Positions 25,499 through 37,400 of a stretch of DNA of 64,000 nucleotides are shown one piece after another. The translations under genes and the position numbers were made by a program. Numbering within the stretch: the stretch's first letter is position 1; every line of letters starts with the position of its first letter. The notes beneath the pieces were generated by a model, which did no database searches, was not told the DNA's origin, and saw only the letters and a program-made list of their open reading frames with translations. Source of the DNA: Periplaneta americana (lineage: Eukaryota > Arthropoda > Insecta > Blattodea > Blattidae); contig NC_091120.1 in the NCBI RefSeq assembly GCF_040183065.1, positions 173,494,488 to 173,558,487 of the forward strand. The letters are read 5' to 3'.

Positions 25499-28400
25499 TA
25501 ACCATAGACTACTAAATTGCTGGACTAGTGCGAATTACGAGTATATTATTTATGTAGTAAAATCCCCTTTAATTCCCGTTATAATAAAATAACGCATCTA
25601 AAATAATATACTAAATAAAACATTAACAAAGAGATGAAAAATTAGCTGGTCTCAGGTTCGAACCTGGGTTCAATTACACCATGGCCTTTGACTTTACCAT
25701 TACCCTACAGACACCTGTTTCTAGTATATTGGTTGAATTACTCTTACATGCTATGATTGATTTCATGTTTGGTGCCTATTATATTTAATTTTGAATTCTT
25801 AAAAAGTAAACAAAAATATGTTTTATGCCATATCGTTCCTCATTTGCGTAATTTTAAATTAATATTTTTATTGTCCTGATGTAAATCATCAAACAAGGTA
25901 TGAAATAGTCCTCGATTCTGTTGGACTCAAACTCTTCTTCTATTTTTACGTCTATTCTTTCTCTGTATGAGCAAATTTGCCAAAAGTACATCTCCTTCTA
26001 CGTTCGTGTTCACTGGAAGACTGAAAAATTCTCTACAAAAATTTAGCAGCATGTTCGCAGCACTACTAACGCACCACTAAAAGTGGCCTCATCTGAAGAG
26101 ACCCTAATCAAACAATTTATGTACTAATCAAATCAATGTTTAATGCTAGATACTATAGTTACAAATATACATACAATTTCAGTAATTATGGAAACATTTT
26201 GTGGCTTTTCTTTGTATGTTAATTCTAATGCCTTTAGCCTGACCTTGACTAATCTTAGATCATGGTGTTTGCATGTAAAATATTCGTATCAAAATTGATT
26301 TCTCCAATTACGTTAAAAAATAAACGTACATATATTTTACACTACACTACTTTCATCAGAAAAAAAATCTAAATTATATTTGTTAAAGCATTCATAGACG
26401 TTTTTCATTGTAAGAGGGATGAATAAAGACCTTGGGTTTCCCATGCATATTTTTTTCCATACTTGGAATCTTCACGAAAGACGATCTTGAATGGAAAAGG
26501 AGTGTCCAATTTTGTTTAAAGTGCTGTAAGGGGGAAAAATTACGCGAAGAAAAATATAATTCTTAAAAACATGTCATGAAATCTTGGGAAAAATTACACG
26601 AATACATACTGTATTATTGAATATTATAATAAGCAGTTTATTGTTCTCTTTTGCAACTGTTTTCATGTGTTATTATTTCTGTATTGGTATTAAGATGATA
26701 CTCTTGTGGTATGATTTTATGCTTTTCCTTGACTTTATTTTCACAGCTCTTCCTTTGTATTAATCTGTTGACGTCATTACATTGTATTCTCCAGCAAAGC
26801 TTGATTTTCGTTATGTCTGTTGTAACAGCTTATTAAGAACAGATGTTATTTTCATGTGTTCAGGTTGTGTGCCCATGTGGACACGTGTGTGGTATAATCA
26901 CCAAGCCTGTTATTTCTTCACGGAGGCCTCTGCCAGTGAGGACTGTAGTGAACAATTGTGTTGGCAACAACCATTCCTCAGCACAGCAGGTTCGTCCTGC
27001 TGTGAGTGTGAGTGTATCACCGTTGCATGACGGAGTGTTCAGACGTCCACTTCTAGCACCATCGCAGTTCAAACCATTGCCGAAACCTAGCACAGCTGAA
27101 GCTTTCAAAGCACAGCTAGAAGTAAGTGTTAATATATATTACTTATACCTGTATTTTTCACTGTGTTTTAGAATGTGCTCTATAAATTACTATTTGCTTC
27201 ATAATCAGATACTGCAGTGTCACCATCTTTAAGAAATTTCTGTGGTCACTTGCTCCTTAGAACGTCCTTGTTATATTTTGCCTTTATACATACAGTAACG
27301 TGCAAATTAATCCGAACAACGTAATTACTTATGCAAAAACACTAAAACGGGATAAAAAAAGGATCTAAGACATACCTCAGTAATCTGTGTGGCCTCCCTT
27401 GTTCCTAATAACAGCTCTGAGACGATTTGGCATGGATTCCACTAATTTCCCACAAATATTCTTCATACACCAATGAGGGCAGAAATCATCTTCTCCTTTG
27501 TAGAACAATCCATTTTTTGCATTCTTCTTTTGCAAATTGACCACAAGTTCTCAATGGGGTTGATGTCGGGTGAGTTGCCTGGCCAGGGGAGTACCTGAAT
27601 ATTCTTCTTGTTGAAGAATTCTGTAGTTTTTCGAGATGTATGGCATGGTGCCAGGTCTTGTTGGAACACACCTCTGCCATCCGGAAATGATTTTTGCAGC
27701 TGGGGTACGATTCTGGTTTCCAATAAGTGAATATATTTGTCAGAATTCATCATTCCCTTGATAGGTATTAATGCTCCAGGCCCTTCATGTGTAAAACAAC
27801 CCAAAAACATTACTTTAGGGGGGTATTTGGGTGCTTGTTGGAGATGAGCTGCTGTTACTTTTTCGGATCGTTTCCGTACGTAAGAAACACGGTGGCCGTT
27901 GACCTCGAAATGAGACTCATCGGAAAAAAGTACATTCTTCCAGTCATTCACTGTCCAGTGTTGATGTAATTTTGCCCACATTAAGCGTTTTTTGCACATA
28001 ACAGGGGTTAGCAGTTGCTTCTTAATAGGCTTACGAGCCCTTTGTCCAGCTTCCAAAAGCCTACGCCGCACTGTTGTGACGTGAATATTCGCCCCAGTGG
28101 TAGCCATTAACTCGCGGGTTAAGTCGACAGCAGTTAGTCTAGGATTTAATTTACTTTTCCTGACAATTAAATGATCATCTGCAGGTGAAGTCTTCCTTTT
28201 CCGGCCACAGTTTCCTTCTTTCTGGGGTGTGATGGATCCAGTCTCCATGTATCGTTTTATGATCGAATTAACAGTAGCCAAACCGATGTGACATTCTGCA
28301 GCAATTTGCCTCTGTGTCATAGAAGAATGCTCTGCTAATGTTATAATTTTAGACTGTTTTCGTGGAGTTGTATCCATTTGTGAAGACTACAGAATGTACA

Positions 28401-31400
28401 CAGGATTGCAGTATTAAGTCTTCAACACAACTGAAATGCTTATAAGTACAAAACGACAGGCAAAATGTCACATATTATAAAAAAAATAATAACGACAGAC
28501 CTTCAACAATGGAATTACACGTACTACAGATGTCAATTAAAGCAGTATGAGCAGCTGTGAGGCCAACAATGACGGAAAATGTAAAAATATGTCATGTTCG
28601 GATTAATTTGCACGCTACTGTATATGGACTTCCCTCCATTTCTGCAGATAATGTAATACAATGGACATCAAAAACTTTAGATCTCTCTGAGAGGATAGAA
28701 ATAAAGAATGGAGTTGCATAATAATAATAATTATCATTTGAATTAACGGAGCAGAATAGCAAACTTCGCATTAAGTTAAGTCATCTGTTGTGTAGTGAGT
28801 GGTCATTGGGGCACTGTCACATCTTTCGCTACCAGCATTATGTAAAGCTGTCAGGTGCAAAGGTACAAAACCCTGGAAACATGTTATTTTTCATTGATAA
28901 AATAAATATACTGATGAGTCAAAGTACTGTACATGAAGAATGAACAAGTCAAAATACATAAAGCTGTCATTGAACTAAGTGTAATTTATTGTATGGTGTA
29001 GAGTCTTGGATTTAACAAATTACAAAAAAATTTAATCATATGGAAAAGGAAAGCATTACATAGAGTATTTGTACCAAAGTTTATAATAACAGAGATTGGA
29101 AAATTCGAAGAGTAAAATATATAAACTGTTTGAGTCTCTCCCAATCATATCGGCTATCAAAAGCCCTTGTATAAACTTCAGGTTTTGTTTTCATTACTAG
29201 CTTATAATTAGAGGTATGAAATTTATAGCGTTAATTTGTTGTACAGTCAACTCTGGATATAGTGAACTCTGTTATGGTGAACATTCGGCTATAGTGAACC
29301 AAAATCGTTGGTCCCAATCACACACATTGAAATGTACATTATTATTTCCGTTTATAGTGAACCCTCACTTCGGTTATAGTGAACCTTGTATCCTAACAAA
29401 TTCTTATTTGAAGTCAGTCCTTCCTGTATAAAATTGAAAGAATTTCTTGAGAACAACATTCTAAGTTTCTTACTCCTTCAGTCAAAGGACAAAGATAGGA
29501 TTAGTGATTTCTAGACAATGAACTGTACTGTAAATTCAGGCAATGCATGATGATGACCTTGTCTCACTCCACCACCGAAGGGTTGCCATTCTGTTCTCAG
29601 GCACACTACTCTACTGCTATTTCTTAATCCTCCACCGTCAAAGAGTTGCCTTTTGTTCTCAGAAACATTTTCATTATGACAGCATTGAAACAACAGAAAA
29701 TGAAATTGCCTTCTTTTATTAAAATGGGACGTACAGTATGTCCAGAGCATAAATAAAGGTAAGACTTCGATGAATTTCAAACTCCATCAACCCTCTCCGA
29801 GTTTCCATTAAGTGACCCGGGAAATTCCAAGGCTGAGTACGCAGTCACACCATAACAGTGTTTGTTATTTCTACCTGATCGTCTGTTTCTAGTGTTCCAA
29901 CAGTGAATGTACTGTATGAAAATGTCGAAGCGTAAAGTTTTTTCTTTGGAAGGTAAGGCGAATATTATAAGTGACATTGAATGTGGTCTTTCGCAAGTGG
30001 ACGTGGGTCGACAGCATAGTTTAAGTAAATCAACTGTGAGTAACAGTATACAGTGTAATCCATTCCACAAAAATGACATATTTTATTTTCTTGTTGACAA
30101 TTTCATTCATTTTTGTTATTTAAGGTTAGGGGAGAGACACTTCGGATATAGTGAACGAAATATGCAAGTCCGCAGAGGTTCACTATATCTGGAGTTGACT
30201 GTATTTATAGCAAAATATTAAAAAAAAAGTAGCATTTTATAGCATTAATTATTATTTGAAGAAATAGCATTTATTAGCTAAAATTTGTTTTGACATTTTA
30301 TGTGTTTGAGAGGAGTAAATGAAAATAAGATATATAGCCTAAATGGTAATGGACATGCCTGACCAATGTTACAATGTTCAATTAAATAACCGTAGTTTGA
30401 ATTATGTTGCCAAAAAAAAATGCACAGTTATATATTGATAACACATTTTGCTCTAACAGTGTAACACTGAATGAACGTTAGTGTTTGAATTCTGTGACAA
30501 CCGGGAATTATTGCAATTTAAAAAATTAACAGTCAAAATATTACATTTCACCCCTGCCTCAGAACAATGCCCATGTTCATGTCAGAGAGTATCAGTGTTA
30601 CACTCTCTGATCCACTTGCTCTGTACCAGACAAAAGCAAAGATCAGTATTGTGCACACGTGGTTTACGGTATGCCAGATTCCACAAAAACAAAGTTCACA
30701 GCCATGTCCTGAAGAACGAAACAAAATCTAAATAATGTATTCAAATTGAAAATAAAAAATTTGACATATTCTTTGAAATCCCTCATATTTCACTGAAAAT
30801 ACAATTTATCGCGGTAATATCCATTTATAGCATTAATTCTCGATGATGAAACTGGCTTCGAAGAATTTCAGTTATGATGAAATGTAAAGAAAATAGAAAA
30901 AAGGAGCAAAATACATGCTTCTTATTTTTATCGCAATTGCTATGTTATCATGTTTCTACTCGTATATTATTATGTGTTCAGACGCATATCTCAAAATAGA
31001 CCAAAACTGAAGTGTTTGGGTTTGAAACTACATAGCTCTAAGTGCTTGCATATTCTGGTTCTAAATTAATATTCAGTATGTTTTAAATTTTTATAGAAAT
31101 TTCGGCCACGTTACTGCAATCGCCGTGGACGTGCAGTTCGTCCAAAGAATGTGGTGGTACAGCGTATGCTTCCACTCCTGCCTAAAGCACCAAATGGCCA
31201 TGCAATGGTGACGTTAAAAGTGATTCCACAGACCAGCCAGTTGTCTGGAGAGTTCATGCCCATTGGCTCTACAGTGACTACATCTCCACCACAGTCCCAT
31301 TCCCAGCCTGCACCACTGCTGCCACGCCCCACCAAGAACCAACACATCCTTCCAGCAGCATCAAGTAGCAGCAATACAGGCTGCTTGCTGGTGTCTTCTA

Positions 31401-34400
31401 ACAATACTGGTGGACTTCCAGATCTTGGGCAAGGTAAGCACAGAAAAGGTCGTCAGTTAATTATTTTTAACTTCATAAAACTCTGAGCACTTGTATTTTA
31501 TTATTTTGTTTTTATTTTAATTGCTGTGAAATGCAATTGCAATGGGCATCAAAGTAAGGAGAGAAAATTCATTTGACCTTTACTGTTTTGTAGTTAATAT
31601 TTATTTTCGTCATAATCATCAACATCAAGTCCTTCACAACCATGGTCATCTCCTCTATCAGCACTTTATTCTTCTTCACCATCAGAACTACCTTCCTACT
31701 TGTCCTATTTCACTACCATCACAACAGTTCCCTTCACCTGATGTCTACAGTCATCTTTTCCCCTTTCTCCCAACTCCATAATCACCACCATCCACATTCT
31801 GTTACTCCTCCTTCACCTCCATTACTCTTTCCTCACCTCCATTACCACAATCACACCACCATCACTTTCTTCCTCTTTCTCCACCACCATAACCTTCTTC
31901 CTCTTCACCATCATCATCACCACATTCTCCCTCTTCCTCCACCACCATCACTTCCTCTTTCTCCACCATCATAACCTTCTTCCTCTTTCTCCACCACCAT
32001 AACTTCTTCCTCTTCCTCCACCGCCATCACTTTCTTTCTCCTCCTCCAACCCCATCACCTTCTTCCTCTTCCTTCACCATCACCTTCCTCTCCCTCTACC
32101 ATCGTCACCTTCCTTTTTCTCCACCACCATCATTTTCTTCCTCTTCCTGCACCATCATCACCTTCTTCCTCCACCATCATCACCTTCATCTTCCTCCATC
32201 ACCACCTTTTTCCTCCATCACCATTACCTTGTAACAAGTAGATACATTAAGAAGATTGATAGATTAATTCGTTCTCCCCATATAGTCTTCAAATGCTATT
32301 TCAGATGTTATTAAATGCCATTTAAGTTATACATTTTTCACACATACGTTTTTTCCTTCAGATACTCATAAAAACATAAATGAAGTTCTACTGTATACAG
32401 TGTGATTCACGAGGATTTACCATCCCTTACAGAGCTTATTTCCAAAAACATTCTGAGCAAAAAATGTCATATAAACATTTGTCCTAATCTCAATATTTTC
32501 AGCGTTACATTAATTTGAAGTTGTCTGTAAAATACCGTTACTCCTGAGTTTTAAGGGTAAAAGAATATTACAGATAAAGAATGAACCATTCAGGAGTATC
32601 ATTTCTTTAATTAGCTAGTATTCTGAAGCTAAAAATGTGTTGTGAATTCCGTAATTGCTTTGTACAGAATTTTTTTTTCGATTTTCAACTACAAAATTAC
32701 ATTTTCTTACTCATTTATCACAACAATTGTTACAAATCACGCTTCTCTTGTAAATTCTTTAAAACTGTACATTAGGATGCATAATTAAACTGTGAAGAAT
32801 CCAAGTTCCTAAAGTCGTATTATTTGTAACAATTTTTGTGATAAGTACGTAAGAATGATGTCATTTTTAGTTGAAAATTGAAAAATAAAATCTGTACATG
32901 AAGCAATTAACACATTTTTAGCTTCAGAACACTATAGCCAATTAAAGAAATGACACTTCTGAGTGGTTAATTCTCTATTTGTAATATTTTTTACCCTTAA
33001 AACTAAAGAAAAAAAGTATTTTACTAACAACTTCAAATTAATGTAACTTTGAAAATATTGAGATTATGACAAATGTTTATATGACATTTTTCCCTCAGAA
33101 TGTCTTCGGAAATAAGCTCCATAAGTGATGGTAAATCCTCGTGAATCACCCTGTATATGCCACATTTCCGTTTTCAAGTCCGTATATTTCAGCATCTTTC
33201 AGCTTCTTTCTTCATGACATTTCTGTCAACAGGGTTAGCTGCAGTAATATTCCAGCAAGTTTTAGTGTTATTGTCTCGTATTTTGGTAACTGTTCCATTC
33301 ACTCTCTATTTGTTGGATTGCAGATGTGACTCCTGTGAAGGTACACCAGACTGTGGTTAGCAGTACAAGTAGTACACCTAGCAATGTGAAGGTACACCAG
33401 ACTGTGGTTAGCAGTACAAGTAGTACACCCAGCAATGTGAAGGTACACCAGACGGTGGTCGGCAGTAAAAGCAGTGGATCCGGCAGTAGCACAGTGACAA
33501 GCCCACTGCATAAAAGTGTTCGTGTTGATGGTCGTGTGGGCATGCAGCAGATGGTTGGACTTCCCCAAAGGGGGAGCAGCATGGACTTGCCCAACACAGT
33601 GGCAAGTAGCAGTGGTGTGTCAGTAGGACTGCACCAAGGTGGAGGCAGCAGCAGCAGTACACCGACTCAGATGAGGTTGCGAACATCTTCACCTGAGCTG
33701 AACACACCCGTGGCTTCTCCCCCAAGCATCTCTAATTTATTGGAACTGTCCCTTCCATCTACAGTTGATGAAGACTTAGCAGCTACTGGAAATGGTTTGT
33801 TGGATGTTTCAGTGACAGACCCTTCAGTGAGTGTGGAGCCCAACTTTGTAGGTAAGATCTGCGTGTATAGATATTGTTAAGAAGTATAAAGGTACAGTCA
33901 CACGTCACTACTTTTGCTGCGCAACTTTTGTACTGCAGCTGCAAAAGTTGTGTGTGTCGTGTTCACATGTAAGCCAAAGGTAGCATGCTGCACAACCCGA
34001 GTGCAGCAAAAGTTGCAACTGGAGGTTGCGAGTCTGTTCACACACAAGGCGCTACTTTTGCAGCCGCAGTCATGCTGCAGGTTTCCATCTCAATATACAT
34101 TTTGTGGTTATGTTCGCATTATTAATAAACTCATGCGAAAGCTTACTTATCTATTATTTGCTTTTCTGTCCTAACTAGTATTCAGAAATTGGCATTATTT
34201 TTACTATAAAGCTTTTAAAAAAAGCCTATATACGTGAATGATAACCAACAGCATATTCACGTAATCAATGTTGGCAACCCTCCTGTTTGAAACTATGCTA
34301 CAGAAAATTAAAAAAGTGAATTATATCGTCAGCAAATATGCTCAGATTGTGTTGTGCATTTAATAACTGTTACAAATAATTTATTTTCATCACATCTAAC

Positions 34401-37400
34401 ATTAAAATACAACCAAACAATAAAAGTATCATTGGCACATTTGGGTGGCAACACTGGTCGCAACCGCAGCGAAAGTTTCAACAAAACCGGTATCAAAAAT
34501 GCTGCGGCTGCAACCCTGAGAACCCTGTTCACACGTCGCTACTCTTAAGCTGCGCGCAGCATGAAAAAGTAGCGGGCAGCAGGTTCAGCAGCCACTACTT
34601 TTCGGGTTGCACCGTTGTTCACACGTCGCAGTACAAGAGTTACGCAGTTTTTTGTACTGCAGCGCTGCAAAAGTAGCGACGTGTGACCGTACCTTTAGTT
34701 GCCACAGGGATTTATTCATATTAACACTAGGAAGATGGGCATTTTCGCCTACAGTTTTCTTTCATAAGACGAATCTGTCATTTTGACGAGTAAAATATTT
34801 CCTTGTAATATAAAAAAACTCTGTCTCTTTATTTGTTTTATTTTCACATCATTATTACAATTTCCTATACTTTCTAACACCTACAATAGCTAATAAAGGT
34901 GCACATAATGAACAATTTTTTAAGTCAGAAAGATACTCATATTCATTTATGTCAACTATTTTCAAACATATCGATGGTGTTCAGGTAAAAGAGCTCCCAT
35001 AAAAGAAAACGTTTTCACAGCTATAATTAAATTTTAACACATTATTATTAGTTACTTCATATGAAGGAATGTAAATATAATTGTCAAAAAACATATCTTC
35101 ACGTTTTGTAATTAAATTTTAACTAATTACGGCAAAAAAAGTCACATTTTAAAAATGAGGCTTAAGCTCTTTTACCTAAACACCTTCGATATATTACAAT
35201 CATATGATTTATTTGTTTATTCATTTATCTATTTCATTTAGTTGTTTATTTGTATGTATTTATTATAGATTTATGGTTTTTAGAACCATTTTCCCTTACC
35301 ATTTATTATATAAAATATATGCTTTCTTGAATATAGCAGAAACATTAGAAAAAAAACTTGGAGAAATGAGAGTTGGTTGACTTCCGCCAAGAATAAAAAA
35401 AAATAAATAATAATAATAATGATATTATGATCTTTATTTCAGTTTTTTTTTAGCTTACTGCTCTTCAAATGAATGTAGCTAACTTTTCTTTGTGCACTAG
35501 GTTTGCTACCCAGTGAGGAAGGAGTACTTCAAACTTCGGGGACTCCCCCTCCCAGTCCAACACGGATCCTCAAAGAAGGTGATAACCAGTGGCTGAACTC
35601 AGAGGTATGTAACAATAAAACTTAGATCTAAGTCTGGGAACTCTTAAGTGACTGTTTCCTAACATGTCTAGACATGGAATTTATTTTGTCTACTTATGCA
35701 CTATCTTGTTTCAGGTTGCAGATTTTTCATTAAGTAGCTTCTTGGGTCACCTTGAGTCACCTCTTAAACCAGCCACTAGCACCCCGCATCCAGAAGATAC
35801 AAGGCTATACTCTGATGTAAGTTCTTTCCATATTATTTATTTGCCAAATAGGGAAGTTTTGCATAATTTAACCAGTGTGGCATAATGTCATAAGATAATG
35901 GTTTTGTTGCTGTAATGGTCTAATTCTGAACAGTTCATAATCAGATCATTCATTCACATACACTGAGATCCATTTATAATTTCAAAGTGGTTACATTGTG
36001 AATCATTACAATAAGCTATTAGCACTTATAACATCTCCTCCTGTATCAGCTGAGTTAACATTCAGGGAAGCTGCAGCATGTGATCATCCAGTCTTTCTAA
36101 CACAATGGTTCAGTACAGTAGTGGACAAAGAATTGCTTTACTGGGAACTTATTTACAGAATAAAAACTTTGCAAAACAAGTTAAAAAATGCATCCATAAA
36201 GCTGCTTGCACACTATCAATTTTTTCTTCCAATTCAGTACTTTGTAAGAAAACTTGGCAAGGATTGTATGTATGTATTTATTCACACTGCAAATGGGTAT
36301 ATACCCGGTGGCAATGGTAACTAATTACACTCAATAATGACAATTAATAATAAACATAACTAATAAAAAACAATAATTAATTAATAATAATAATAATAAT
36401 AACAAGAAGGAGCATCTTAAATTAAATGAAGCATGGTCACTTAAAATAACATTTAAAGTAAATCTAATTTGTATCTTAACCCTAAGTTCGAACTAAGACC
36501 CACGAGTGTGACACGTTCATACCTGCACAAGTACCTTTCGGCACTACACTAATTTCGCTGTCAACTCACTCACTGCACTGATTCTACCTGATTTCACTAA
36601 CACTTCTAACCATTTCACTGTTCAAATACTTTGCACAGCCACTTCACTTACACAATAGACTTCACTGACACAACACACTTCCTCACTGATAGAACACCTC
36701 AAATAACAAGATATCAATTACACCCTTTAAATAGTGTGTATAATATACTACCGTCTATTAGTAAAGTCCTTAAGCCTATTTTTAAATACATTTTTGGTTA
36801 TTGGTAAAGCCTTTGGTAAGTCTGCAGGTAAAGCATTCCAGTCCCTGATAGTACGATTGAGAAAAGAAAACTTTCGTGTCCGTCCTCTGCCTTCTTTCCC
36901 TCAATTTATATGAGTGGTCGTTCCTTGAAGAGTAATTTGGCAGCTGCAACCTATTTTTTATTTCTCTCCAGGCAGGCTCACCTCTGTATGTTTTGAACAT
37001 TGCGCATAATCGAATCCGCGTTCTCCAGTGCGTGAGTGTGTCCCATTTTAATGGTGAATTATTACGACAACACTTGAGAGCCCGTTTTTGAATCTTTTCC
37101 AGTGTCTTAATATGTTCTATCTGTAAGGATCCCAACATGGAGCACCATATTCCATTACTGGATGAACTAGTGATTTATATGCAATCTCTTTGGATTTTTC
37201 AGAGCCTTTCCTTAGTACCCTCATCACAAAGTGTAACGCCCTCCATGCCTTTCCCCGCTGTGTCAGTAACATGTTCTCCCCAGCTGAGATCGCTGCTAAA
37301 TGTTATTCCTATGTATTTACATTTGTTAACTTCCGGAATGGTTTCACCCCCTACGATTAGTGTTTGCCTAGGATATAGGTTAAAATGCTCTTCATTAATA

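Noticed and set aside
31642-31974. Pro/His/Phe-rich + strand ORF
   Set aside because: Translation of the C/T-rich low-complexity tract.
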